Assembly: GCA_014324045.1 (NCBI GenBank)
Contig: JACOMY010000007.1
Coordinates: 1-64,000, forward strand
Source of the DNA: Rhodospirillales bacterium
GTDB lineage: Bacteria > Pseudomonadota > Alphaproteobacteria > Kiloniellales > JACOMY01
Length of the DNA: 64,000 nt
Direction: 5' to 3'
Every line of letters begins with the position of its first letter. Positions within the stretch are counted from its first letter, which is position 1. Made by a program: the position numbers and the translations under genes. Shown in pieces: positions 32,803 to 41,934 of the stretch. Under the pieces are notes generated by a model. That model ran no database searches and was not told the origin of the DNA. It saw nothing but the letters and a program-made list of their open reading frames with translations.

Positions 32803-34503
32803 TCAGCCGGCGGCGATATCGAGGTTCGGCTCCTTGCCAGGCGCGACGGGCTTTGGCCGCTTGGGGCTCCGGTCCAGCGGACGTAAAGCAGCTTGTGCGG
32901 CGCGCAGCTGCACTGTGAAGACCGAACCTTGGCCAGGCTCGCTGCGAATCTCCAGGCGGCCGCGATGGCGGTTCACAATATGCTTGACGATGGCCAGACC
33001 GAGGCCGGTCCCGCCAAGCGCGCGCGAGCGGGCCTTGTCCACCCGGTAGAAGCGCTCGGTCAGGCGCGGGATGTGTTCGCGCGGAATCCCCTCGCCGCTA
33101 TCGATCACCGAGACTTGGAGCGAAGGATGGATGCCACGCCCGCTGTCCCCGTGGGGCCCGCGCGCCCGCAGCGTGACCTCACTGTGGCTGCGACCGTACT
33201 TGATGGCGTTGTCGACCAAGTTCTGAAAGACTTGAAGCAACTCTTCCTCGTCGCCCAAGGCGAGGAGCGGACCATCTTTTTCTATTTCTATCGCTAAGGT
33301 AACATCGCGATCCTCTGCCTTGAGTGAGAGCGCAGCGGTGACGCGCCGCAATAAGGCGGCAATATCCACCACGTCCTGCGGCGTCATGTGCTCATGCATT
33401 TCGATGCGCGAGAGCGACAGCAAGTCTTCCACGAGATGTGCCATGCGCACCGACTGCTCGGCCATAATTGGCAGAAAACGGTCGCGGGCCTCGGCGTCGT
33501 CGCGAGCCGGCCCGCCCAGCGTTTCGATGAAGCCCATCAGGCTCGCCAATGGTGTCTTTAGCTCGTGGCTTGCATTGGCGACGAAGTCGGCACGCAGTTG
33601 CTCGGCGCGCTTCAACGCTGTTACGTCCTGCAAGGCCAGCACGGCGATGGTGCCGTCCGGCAGGGCGAAAGGCAGGCGCTGTATGCGCGCAACCAAGTGC
33701 TGGATCCGGACGCCGGCGATAGTGAACTCCACGGTACGGCTCTCAGCACCGTCCAGAATCGCTTCGGCTGCCGATAGCAAGGTCGGTTCGCGCAGGACGG
33801 AGATGAGGTCGCTGCCCTCGATGTGGCCTTCGAAGATCTCCTGGGCGGCAGGATTGGCACGCGTGACACGGCGCTCGGCGGTTAAGGTCAGCAGCGGGTA
33901 GGGAATGGTCGCCAGCACCGCCTCCTTGCCGGCGTCGGATGCCGCCAGTCCTTGATGCTCCCGTTGGCCGGTACGGATCGCCTCGATCACGCTGCCGGTC
34001 AGCGCACCGTCAATCAGGCTACCCACCGGCCACGGCGGCAGACCGGTCTGCGTGTTGGGCTCCTTTGCCCAAGGCACGACATGCTCCATGAACCGCCGGA
34101 CGTGTTGGCGATGACGCCGCAGCAGCAAGAGGCCACCCGTGGCACTGGCAAGAGTGACGATAATCAGCCCCTGCCACGTGAGCCAACCGGCGGTTTCTGC
34201 AAACAAGGCAGCTAAGCATACCGGAACTGTTATTAACAAAAAAGGAATAACAAAATTTTTTCTAAGTACTTTATAAAACATAAATTTCTGCTTGTCATAC
34301 ATAATTGCATGAGATTGTACGCCTCTCGAATCTATATATTGGTTATTCTGTGCCTTTAAAGCGTCAGAATGACTACTTTTTGTCGCTTGGGTGTTGTTTT
34401 GACGTGTCTCTTTCTGACCGGAAAAAAGGTCGACCATCGCCGGTTGGACTGGCGTGGGGGCAGCTTTTTTCTTGAGAAGAGCCAGCTTGCTCGTTCGTCT
34501 CAT
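32803..34503 (-). CDS. phoR: PhoR-like sensor histidine kinase
   Basis: A membrane histidine kinase of up to 566 residues. Two helices at about residues 88-108 and 113-130 are followed by a PAS domain (about 195-305), the H-box ANASHELKTPLASLMGF with the phosphorylated His, N-box NLVDNAIKYG, G1 VIDSGEGI and G2 GGTGLGLAIVKHIV. The overall layout matches alphaproteobacterial PhoR, which senses phosphate limitation with PhoU and the Pst transporter. No pstSCAB-phoU-phoB genes are visible beside it, so partner and signal are inferred. The first about 67 residues are low-complexity and AT-rich; the Met at 34302 may be the true start. Neither start has a clear Shine-Dalgarno. Confidence 0.82.
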   Translation of the reverse strand: MRRTSKLALLKKKAAPTPVQPAMVDLFSGQKETRQNNTQATKSSHSDALKAQNNQYIDSRGVQSHAIMYDKQKFMFYKVLRKNFVIPFLLITVPVCLAALFAETAGWLTWQGLIIVTLASATGGLLLLRRHRQHVRRFMEHVVPWAKEPNTQTGLPPWPVGSLIDGALTGSVIEAIRTGQREHQGLAASDAGKEAVLATIPYPLLTLTAERRVTRANPAAQEIFEGHIEGSDLISVLREPTLLSAAEAILDGAESRTVEFTIAGVRIQHLVARIQRLPFALPDGTIAVLALQDVTALKRAEQLRADFVANASHELKTPLASLMGFIETLGGPARDDAEARDRFLPIMAEQSVRMAHLVEDLLSLSRIEMHEHMTPQDVVDIAALLRRVTAALSLKAEDRDVTLAIEIEKDGPLLALGDEEELLQVFQNLVDNAIKYGRSHSEVTLRARGPHGDSGRGIHPSLQVSVIDSGEGIPREHIPRLTERFYRVDKARSRALGGTGLGLAIVKHIVNRHRGRLEIRSEPGQGSVFTVQLRAAQAALRPLDRSPKRPKPVAPGKEPNLDIAAG

Positions 34504-34629
34504 GCTGTGCGCAGTCTAGCCCCGAAGATCCGCTGCGGGAACGCCCCTGTTGCAAGCCGCGTTACGAGCAGAACCGCTCGCGCAAGGAGAGCAGCTTCTC
34601 TAAACGCCGCGCAGTTTGGAACGAGCGAG

Positions 34630-35157
34630 CTAGGCCTCTCCAGCCGGCCCTGCCGCAGGGATCGCAGCGGATTCAACTGCTGCCTTGCGTTGACGATAGA
34701 GATGCTCGAAATCGATCGGCGTCAACAGGAAGGGCATAAAACCGCCGTCGCGGATCAAGGTGGCAACGATGGCACGCGCGAAGGGAAACAGCATCTGCGG
34801 AGCATCGATCAGGAAGGCGCGCTTTGCCTCCTCCCGGGTCTTCTCAACGGTCAGGTTAGCGATGCCAGCATAGTCGAGCTCAATCAAGAAGGCGGCCTTT
34901 TCGGCGACCTGGGCCTCAACCTTGAGCGCTAGGATCACCTCGGCCAGTCGCTCCTGGATTCGATTGACCCTGACGTCAACCGAGACCGCGATCTTCGGAC
35001 TGGTTTGAGTCTGGCCGAAGATAACTGGTGAGTTAGGATTCTCGAACGAGAGATCCTTGACATACTGGGTCAGGATCATCATTGGGGGCTGCTGCTGAGC
35101 GGCTTCCTGCCGACCGGAAGCAGCCAGCGCAGCAGCGAGCGTCTCGCTGTCGCTCAT
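34630..35157 (-). CDS. secB: Protein-export chaperone SecB
   Basis: A 175-residue SecB. The conserved beta-sheet start (MMILTQYVKDLSFENPNSP), EKAAFLIELDYAGIANL, and the near-C-terminal FPFARAIVATLIRDGGFMPFLLTPIDFEHLY are all present. SecB keeps preproteins unfolded and hands them to SecA. The N-terminal 25 residues and the C-terminal Ala-rich tail are variable in alphaproteobacteria. It is transcribed alone, opposite to neighbouring trcR. Confidence 0.95.
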   Translation of the reverse strand: MSDSETLAAALAASGRQEAAQQQPPMMILTQYVKDLSFENPNSPVIFGQTQTSPKIAVSVDVRVNRIQERLAEVILALKVEAQVAEKAAFLIELDYAGIANLTVEKTREEAKRAFLIDAPQMLFPFARAIVATLIRDGGFMPFLLTPIDFEHLYRQRKAAVESAAIPAAGPAGEA

Positions 35158-35227
35158 AGGGGGGTGTCTTTCCTGCTGATTGCGGCAGCGCCTCTAGCAT
35201 GCCGGCGGCGCCGGTGCAAGGAAGCGG

Positions 35228-36130
35228 TCAAGATCGACTCCAGCGTAACGGCATGAGGCCCTCTTCGTAAGGAAAACTAAGCAGGCGCTGAACGCCAGTC
35301 GCGGCGATCTCGATCTTCTGCTCCAGCTTGATGCCCTCGTCGCCGCCAACTTCGCCCATGTAGCTTTCCACGCAGAGCGTCATGCCGAGCCCAATCTCGC
35401 CGTCGTAACCGACCGCCTCCCAAGTCTCGGCATAGAAGATGGAGGGGTACTCGTCGCAGAGCCCGACCCCATGCATGACGACCGGGTAACGGTTTGGGCG
35501 GCAGTTTCCAGATCTTGTCGGCGATCTCGCGCAAGCCGAGGCCCGGCTTTAGCAAGGCGATGTTGGTCTCGATCTGCTTGTAGGCCAAGCCGCATGGCCA
35601 CTTCTGCTCTGTCGTCGGCTTGCCCGGACTGCAGCGAAAGGTGCGCGAGATGTTGGCGCAGTAGCCGAAGGGACCGATAACGTCAGTGTCGAACAGGTCG
35701 CCCGGCCTGATGGGATGCGCCGAACATTCCTGAAGCTAGGGATTGGTATGTCGGCTGGCGGCCATCGGGCGGGTCTCGATCCATCCGCCGCCACGGGCGA
35801 TGTTCTGCCGGTGCAGCAGCGACCGGAGTTGTGGCTCTCGCTCATCCCCGGCCGCAGGGCCTCGCGCATAGCATTTGTGCCCACCTCAGCCACAGCAATG
35901 GCATGAGTCATCGCCAGAATCTCATGGTCCGACTTGATAAGGCGCGACTGCTCTATCGCTTCCTGCCCGTCCGGGCGGGTGATGTTTCGCGCTTTCAGAG
36001 CCCAGCGCGGACCCTCTCCAGCCGCTTGGCGCGCAGCAGCATCCATTCCAGGACGCCCGTGGTGTCCGTCTGGGCTCGGCGGCAGCGCCGTCTGCCTCTG
36101 CCCGAGTGCTAAAGTGAAGGAGCTATTCAA
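35228..36130 (-). pseudogene. Dead M24-family enzyme, DddP-like
   Basis: Fragments in successive frames rebuild the C-terminal two thirds of a creatinase-fold M24 protein: IKSDHEILAMTHAIAVAEVG, LLHRQNIARGGGWIET, then a TAG where the family has Trp (TNP-stop), GDLFDTDVIGPFGYCANISR, and YMGEVGGDEGIKLEQKIEI. The sequence is closest, from memory, to the DMSP lyase DddP and relatives. Both Asp of DTD remain, but the next metal Asp (CAD) is Asn. The N-terminal third is missing and there are at least two frameshifts plus one nonsense codon. Creatinase or dipeptidase relatives are alternatives. Confidence 0.78.
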
Positions 36131-36390
36131 CAGGACCGGTCTCCCGTAACGCCCGCTGTTCTTCTCTCTCGTTTAGGCTCCGGTGCTTGTCGGCGTGCTA
36201 TCCCCTCCAGATTCGACCGCATTGATCGGACCTTGGTCAGTCATGCAGATATCGGGGCTTTGCAGCGGTGAGGCTTCCGCTTATACACTGAGTTTCCCGA
36301 ACAAGAGCGCGTGTCCGGTCCCTTGCACCGGCCCCAAGGAGGGGCGCCGAAGCCAATCGCTTCAACCGCACCCAGCAACTGGAGTTAACG

Positions 36391-37005
36391 ATGTCGCAAC
36401 CCCTGATGCCGAAGGCGACCGCCGTCTGGCTGATCGACAACACCGGCCTGTCCTTCGAGCAGATCGCCGAATTCTGCAACCTGCATGTCCTGGAGGTCCA
36501 GGGCATCGCCGACGGCGAGGTGGCCAAGGGCATCCAGGGTCTTGATCCGACCTTGAACAATCAGCTGACCAAGGAAGAGATCGTCCGCTGCCAAGGTGAT
36601 CCCAAGCGACGACTGGCGATGCGCAAACAAGATCTGCCGGAACCGTTGAAGCGTGCCAAGGGGCCGCGCTACACTCCGGTCGCCAAGCGCCAGGACAAGC
36701 CGGATGGCGTGGCCTTTCTGCTGAAGCACTTTCCCGACCTTAAGGACGTGCAGATCTCCAAGCTCATCGGCACCACCAAGAACACCATCCAGACGATTCG
36801 CAAGCGCACCCACTGGAACACGCAGAACATCAAGCCGCGCGACCCAGTACTGCTGGGGCTCTGCACCCAGACTGAGCTTAATGCTGCGGTCGATCAGGCC
36901 GCGAAGGTGAAGGCATGCGAGGTCACGAAGGTGGCGGCGCAAAAGGCGCTGGAGGAGAATTTGGACGACGACTTACCAGACGCCCCCGCGCCAAGACCTT
37001 CCTAA
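36391..37005 (+). CDS. trcR: TrcR (DUF1013), cell-cycle transcriptional regulator
   Basis: A 204-residue protein nearly restricted to alphaproteobacteria. It begins SQPLMPKATAVWLIDNTGLS, continues with the helix-turn-helix-like AEFCNLHVLEVQGIADGEVA, and has the second conserved block LLKHFPDLKDVQISKLIGTT. In Caulobacter-type bacteria this family sits under CtrA-linked control and regulates cell-cycle genes. The Lys/Ala-rich C-terminal tail is variable. It is a single gene preceded by about 260 bases of noncoding DNA. Strong evidence for an alphaproteobacterial host. Confidence 0.92.
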   Translation: MSQPLMPKATAVWLIDNTGLSFEQIAEFCNLHVLEVQGIADGEVAKGIQGLDPTLNNQLTKEEIVRCQGDPKRRLAMRKQDLPEPLKRAKGPRYTPVAKRQDKPDGVAFLLKHFPDLKDVQISKLIGTTKNTIQTIRKRTHWNTQNIKPRDPVLLGLCTQTELNAAVDQAAKVKACEVTKVAAQKALEENLDDDLPDAPAPRPS

Positions 37006-37901
37006 CTGCGACCCGGTCTAGCGCCCTATTAGCGATCGCGGGCACGGTACGCATTAAGGCTAAGGCCGGTGGCCTGGAGATAGTGCGAGGCCAGCGGTGG
37101 AAAATAGTGGTAACCCAGTCCCGAGCTGAGAAAGGCTGCCTGCTCTATACCTATGCTGCCGACGTACTGGATCCAAAGTCATCCCTGTCGTCGAGTTGAA
37201 GGCTCACGCGGCCAGCGCCCCGTTATCTCCGACTGCAATCTCCCGCAGAAAACGAGGTAGTCATTGTGCCCGCCTATGCCGTTTGGCCTTGACGGTTGCT
37301 GTACCGATTCTGCCGCTGCGGATGGCCTTCTTCCTCGCTAGCGCGGGTATAGTCTCCGTCTCGGACCGGGCAAGTATCTGCTTACTGCGGTGAGAATTCT
37401 TGGTGTAGATCGAGTCACCGCTGCCTTGAGTCTGCTGTCGCCAGATGGTCTGAGTCCAGCTGCCCCGCCTCATGCCAAAGCTGCCGTTCGAAGGCCACTG
37501 GTCTTTGGCGTTGGCTGGGAAAGGCAGGTCATCGCGATGCAGCGGACAAGCGTCCGGGTTCTTGAACGCGGGGGACGTTCCCAAAGGCGTCATTGGAAGC
37601 TTTGTCTGCATTTACGGGCAGAGCATCGACATATGATCTGGCGCTTCGCCTTGGTTCCGGGCAGCGCCGCCGCCAGACCATAGACGGCACCAGCGGCAAG
37701 TTTGAATGCCTGACCGGCGCCGGCACGGCGACCGGCAAGGTTCTGCAGGGGAATGGGGAATCTTCCGCTGGGAAGGGGAGATCGTGCGCTCCGAATAGCG
37801 GGATGGGAGTCTGCGCTCACCCCTTGCCAAGGCTTCTGCAGCCTGCCCACTATTGCGCCTAAACTGACAAGTAAGCGCCTAGGGGAGGATGTCCGGAGCG
37901 C
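37006..37901. other. Gap of about 900 bases with a monooxygenase-like fragment
   Basis: At 37050-37196 the plus strand encodes IKAKAGGLEI, then VTQSRAEKGCLLYTYAADVL and a stop; this resembles the first half of an antibiotic-biosynthesis-monooxygenase (ABM) domain (SRAEPGCLxY core), truncated. A 116-codon minus-strand frame at 37261-37611 and shorter frames at 37590-37860 show no family I recognise. I read the gap as eroded gene remnants. Confidence 0.45.
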
Positions 37902-39530
37902 ATGAGTGAGCACAATCCCTTCGAAGAAAATCTGGAGCCGGGTCCAGCCAACCACGTCCCCTTGACGCCGCTGACCTTCCTGGAGCGAGCAGCCGAGGTT
38001 TTCCCGGGGCGCACCGCCTTGCTGCACGGCCCAATTGCGCGCAGCTGGCGCGAGGAGCTAGAGCGCTGCCGGCGCTTGGGCTCGGCCTTGAGGGCGCGGG
38101 GCATCGGGCGCGACGATACCGTGGCCATCGTCGCCCCCAACACGCCGCCCCTGTTCGAGGCCCACTTCGGCGTAGCGCTGGCGGGCGCGGTACTCAACGC
38201 CATCAACACCCGCTTGGATGCCGCAACCGTGGCCTTCATCCTGAAACACGGCGAGGCCAAGGTCTTCCTGGTCGATCCGGGCCTGATCGATCTCGCCCGC
38301 CAAGCCCTGGCGCTCTGCGCGACGCCGCCGCTCGTGGTGGCGCTGGACGACCCCTTCGTTCCCATGACCGAGGGTTTCGGGGATGTCACCTACGAGGCCC
38401 TGTTGGCCGAGGGCGACCCGCAGGATCCCGGCATCTGGCCGGAAGACGAGTGGCAAGCGATCGCACTGAACTACACCTCCGGCACCACCGGCGACCCCAA
38501 AGGCGTGGTCTATCATCATCGCGGCGCCGCGCTGCTGGCCTACGGCAACGTCATGACCTGGGATATGGCACCCCATCCGGTCTATCTCTGGACCCTACCG
38601 ATGTTCCATTGCAACGGCTGGTGCTTCCCCTGGACCGTCACCGCGCTGGCCGGCACGCATGTCTGTCTGCGCGCAGTGGAAGCGGCGGAGATCTATCGCC
38701 TGATCGCCGAGGCCGGAGTGACCCATCTCTGCGGCGCGCCCATCGTCATGCAGATGCTGATGAATGCCGGCGCGGCAGAACACCGCGACTTCGGCGGGCG
38801 CGTGGTGCAGTTCATGACCGCCGGAGCCGCCCCGCCGGCGGCGCTCCTGGAGCGCATGACCAGCTACGGTTTCGCCGTCACCCACGTCTACGGCCTAACC
38901 GAAGTCTACGGCCCTGCCGTGGTCTGCGACTGGAAGCCGGAATGGAACGGCCTGTCCTTGGACCAGCAAGCGCGGATCAAGGCCCGCCAAGGCGTGACCT
39001 ATCCCGTGCTGGAAGAAATGATGGTTGCCAATCCCGAGACCTTGGAGCCGCTGCCACGCGACGGCCAGAGCTTGGGCGAGGTCATGCTGCGCGGCAACGT
39101 GGTCATGAAGGGCTATCTGAAGAATCCCAAAGCAACCGAGGAAGCCTTTGCCGGCGGTTGGTTTCATACCGGCGACCTGGGGGTCTGGCATCCTGACGGC
39201 TACATCGAGTTGAAGGACCGCTCCAAGGACATCATCATCTCCGGCGGCGAGAATATCTCCTCGATCGAGGTGGAAGGCGCCCTTTACCGTCACCCGGCCG
39301 TCGCCGCCTGTGCCGTGGTCGCCAAGCCGGACGAACGCTGGGGCGAGATCCCTTTCGCCTTCGTCGAGTTGCGCGATGGCATGACTGCGACCGCAGAAGA
39401 ACTGCTGGAGCACTCCCGCCATCACCTGGCCCGATTCAAGGTGCCCAAGGGTTTCGCCTTCATGGCGATCCCAAAGACTTCGACCGGCAAGATCCAGAAA
39501 TTCGCCCTCAGAGAGAAGGTGAAGATCTGA
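37902..39530 (+). CDS. Acyl-CoA synthetase (AMP-forming)
   Basis: A 542-residue ANL-superfamily ligase that activates a carboxylic acid with ATP and CoA. The P-loop-like YTSGTTGDPKGVVYHHRG, LPMFHCNGWCFPW, the adenylate motif YGLTEVYGP, WFHTGDLGVWHPDGYIELKD with the hinge DRSKDIIISGGENISSIEVE, and the catalytic-lysine PKTSTGKIQK are all present. The closest relatives I recall are medium-chain ligases of the AAE/DmdB type; DmdB activates 3-methylmercaptopropionate in DMSP breakdown. ATG at 37902 with GGAG upstream. It is isolated, with no beta-oxidation genes beside it, so the natural acid is unknown. Confidence 0.88.
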   Translation: MSEHNPFEENLEPGPANHVPLTPLTFLERAAEVFPGRTALLHGPIARSWREELERCRRLGSALRARGIGRDDTVAIVAPNTPPLFEAHFGVALAGAVLNAINTRLDAATVAFILKHGEAKVFLVDPGLIDLARQALALCATPPLVVALDDPFVPMTEGFGDVTYEALLAEGDPQDPGIWPEDEWQAIALNYTSGTTGDPKGVVYHHRGAALLAYGNVMTWDMAPHPVYLWTLPMFHCNGWCFPWTVTALAGTHVCLRAVEAAEIYRLIAEAGVTHLCGAPIVMQMLMNAGAAEHRDFGGRVVQFMTAGAAPPAALLERMTSYGFAVTHVYGLTEVYGPAVVCDWKPEWNGLSLDQQARIKARQGVTYPVLEEMMVANPETLEPLPRDGQSLGEVMLRGNVVMKGYLKNPKATEEAFAGGWFHTGDLGVWHPDGYIELKDRSKDIIISGGENISSIEVEGALYRHPAVAACAVVAKPDERWGEIPFAFVELRDGMTATAEELLEHSRHHLARFKVPKGFAFMAIPKTSTGKIQKFALREKVKI

Positions 39531-39749
39531 TCGTCATCCCCCCGGGCAGCGTAAGGCCGGCGTTGCGGGCCTAGAGCTTTTGACGGCGCGTCGTCTTCGC
39601 CGCCGAGGCCCGATCTTGGAGGCGGCGGGCCGGCCTCGCGTGTCACCGATCGAAGTAAGCAGAGAGCGGAACTGAAGACTCATCGCGATCTCTGCCCGCT
39701 TCGCCGGACGAGGCCCTTGCGCAAAGCTTAAATAAGGCGCTAGATCGTT

Positions 39750-39771
39750 ATTGATTGAACGCTCAACAAAT
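39750..39771. promoter_or_regulatory. BetI-type operator upstream of the Rieske gene
   Basis: The region reads ATTGATTGAACGCTCAAC followed by AAAT, ending 16 bases before the Rieske ATG. Its core TTGAACGCTCAA is an inverted repeat, and the whole closely resembles the BetI operator of E. coli as I remember it (ATTGATTGGACGTTCAA core). It would place the Rieske gene in the same regulon as the PotD-like receptor at 29899. Confidence 0.55.
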
Positions 39772-39786
39772 AGAGAAACGAAGGTG

Positions 39787-40983
39787 ATGTTGACCCAAGA
39801 CGCTTTGCATAATCCGCCACAGGGCTGGGACCGCAGAGGTCTGCCCGGTTGGACTTACTTCAACGAAGAGCTCTATCAGCTGGAGCAGGAGGCGCTGTTC
39901 CGCCGCCAGTGGCAGCTAGCCTGCCATATCAGTGACATTCCCGATCCCGGCGACTTCATAACCTTCGATATCGCCGACGAGCGAGCGCTGATCGTGCGCG
40001 GCAAGGATGGGGTCGTCCGCGCCTTCCACAACCTCTGCCGGCACCGTGGTTCACGGGTCGTGGCAAGCACGCGCGGGCACTGCAAGCATGCGCTGACCTG
40101 CCCCTATCACGGCTGGGCCTTCGGCCTGGACGGCCATCTGATCGGGCCGGCCAAACCGGGCAGCTTCCCGGATCTAGATAAGGTCGAGTGGGGCCTGAAA
40201 TCGGTCGAGATGGAGATATGGCAAGGCTTTGTCTTCGTGCGCTTCAAGCCTAGCGCCCAGCCTTCGGTGGCCCGGATTCTAGCCCGCTTCGAGGCTGAGG
40301 TTGCCCTTTATAATCCAGAGATCTATGTCCCCTCGCAAGGGGCTGCGCCCTATGGCGAGACTGCAGTCAATTGGAAGTCGGTACGCGATGTCGACAACGA
40401 GGGCTATCACGTGCCCAAGGCTCATCCTGGCCTGCAGGACCTCTACGGCCACCACTACATCGATGAGCCCTTTGTCGAGGGCGCCAGCCGTTCGGTTGGC
40501 GTTTTCAACAAGACGCCAAACAAGATTTGGAGTGTGCGCGCCTATCGCAACCTTTTGCCGGAACCTACCTGGTTACCCGAAAGCCACCGTGATGCCTGGC
40601 TCTACATCGGCCTCTTCCCCAACACGGTGATGAGCTTCTATCCGGACTCCATCAACTTCTATCAGGATCTGCCCGATGGGGTTGGCAACACCAAGCTGCG
40701 CGGCGGCACCTATCGCCATTGCGAAGAAAGCCGTGCCCTGCGTGCAGCGCGCTATCTCAGTGCCCGGATTGATCGCATAACAAGCGATGAAGACCAAATG
40801 CTCACGATTTGGTCTTGCGAAGCGGCGCGGTCCAGTGGCTACGATGGGATCATCCTTAGCGATCTTGAGTACGGGGTGAAGACCTATCATGATCATCTCC
40901 GCGCACTGCTTCCGGTCTACAAACTTGAAGAGGAGCCAGCGCGGGGTACTTTACCGGAGCGGAATCGGGCCCTGGCCGCGTAA
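39787..40983 (+). CDS. Rieske non-heme iron oxygenase (betaine-demethylase-like)
   Basis: A 398-residue terminal oxygenase. Rieske centre: Cys84-x-His86 and Cys105-x2-His108. Mononuclear iron: DVDNEGYHVPKAHPG with His208 and His213 and the bridging acid at Asp201/Glu205. The group includes oxygenases that demethylate quaternary amines (glycine betaine GbcA, stachydrine, carnitine) as well as aromatic ring hydroxylases. A BetI-type operator upstream and a quaternary-amine-like transporter downstream favour an N-methylated substrate. Start is the ATG at 39787; the frame opens 12 codons earlier inside the operator region. No ferredoxin reductase gene (GbcB type) is visible, so electrons must come from elsewhere. 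Confidence 0.85.
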   Translation: MLTQDALHNPPQGWDRRGLPGWTYFNEELYQLEQEALFRRQWQLACHISDIPDPGDFITFDIADERALIVRGKDGVVRAFHNLCRHRGSRVVASTRGHCKHALTCPYHGWAFGLDGHLIGPAKPGSFPDLDKVEWGLKSVEMEIWQGFVFVRFKPSAQPSVARILARFEAEVALYNPEIYVPSQGAAPYGETAVNWKSVRDVDNEGYHVPKAHPGLQDLYGHHYIDEPFVEGASRSVGVFNKTPNKIWSVRAYRNLLPEPTWLPESHRDAWLYIGLFPNTVMSFYPDSINFYQDLPDGVGNTKLRGGTYRHCEESRALRAARYLSARIDRITSDEDQMLTIWSCEAARSSGYDGIILSDLEYGVKTYHDHLRALLPVYKLEEEPARGTLPERNRALAA

Positions 40984-41019
40984 CGGCCTAGAGGCAGCCC
41001 ACAGCGGGACGAGGGTTAG

Positions 41020-41934
41020 GTGAGCGCCGTTCCGGCAGAGGGAAAGCCACTGCTGGGCGGGCGTTTCCGATTCTGGCTGAAGAGCGAGGAGGCCAGCGGC
41101 TTCAAGCTCTTGAGCCCCGCCTTCCTTTATGCGCTCGTCATGCTGGCGGCGCCCTTGGCGATGGTGGTGGTGATCAGTTTCTGGACCCAGGAACTGATCG
41201 ATTTCGATCGTAGCTTCACCTTGAAAAACTACGAAGAGGCCTGGACCGATCCGATCTACCGGGTCTTGATGCTGCGCTCACTGGCGATTTCCGGCATCGT
41301 GACCGTGACCACGGTGATCCTAGCTTTTCCCATCGCCTACTTCGTCTCCTTCCACGTCAAGCACCATAAGCCGCTGTGGATCCTGCTGATCACCATTCCC
41401 TTCTGGACCAGCTACTTGCTGCGCGTGTTTCTGTGGAAGGTGATCCTAGGCTACAACGGCGTCTTGAATTCCGGTCTTATCGAACTGGGGCTGATAGAAG
41501 AGCCGCTGACTTTCATCCTCTACAATGCAACCACGGTAGTCATCACCTTGGCCCACGCTTGGGCACCCTTTGCGATTTTGCCGATCTTCGTCTCTCTTGA
41601 GAAGATCGACCGCAGCCTCTTGGAGGCTGCGGAAGATCTGGGCGACGGTCCGATCCAACGCTTCTTCCGGGTTACCTTGCCCTTGGCGATGCCCGGCGTG
41701 ATCGCCGCTTCGCTGATCGTCTTTATTCCCACGGTTGGCGACTACGTCACGCCGCGTCTGGTCGGCGGCAACAGCGGCCTGATGATCGCCAACATCATCC
41801 AGCTGCAGTTCGGTCAGGCCAGCAACGCACCACTGGGCGCCGCCCTCGCGCTGTCGGCCATGGTGATCGTGGCCGCCATCTCGGTGCTCATCGTGTGGAG
41901 CAGCCGACGTTTCACCAAGAGACAAGCCAGGTGA
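41020..41934 (+). CDS. PotB-like ABC permease
   Basis: A 304-residue inner-membrane permease of the spermidine/putrescine (PotB) type, with six helices and the coupling loop LEAAEDLGDGPIQRFFRVTLP. It starts with GTG at 41020, a few bases after GAGGG. The operon continues with GTGA overlaps into the PotC-like and ATPase genes. The cognate receptor is probably the PotD-like protein at 29899. It follows the Rieske gene by 36 bases and is likely cotranscribed with it. Confidence 0.9.
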   Translation: MSAVPAEGKPLLGGRFRFWLKSEEASGFKLLSPAFLYALVMLAAPLAMVVVISFWTQELIDFDRSFTLKNYEEAWTDPIYRVLMLRSLAISGIVTVTTVILAFPIAYFVSFHVKHHKPLWILLITIPFWTSYLLRVFLWKVILGYNGVLNSGLIELGLIEEPLTFILYNATTVVITLAHAWAPFAILPIFVSLEKIDRSLLEAAEDLGDGPIQRFFRVTLPLAMPGVIAASLIVFIPTVGDYVTPRLVGGNSGLMIANIIQLQFGQASNAPLGAALALSAMVIVAAISVLIVWSSRRFTKRQAR

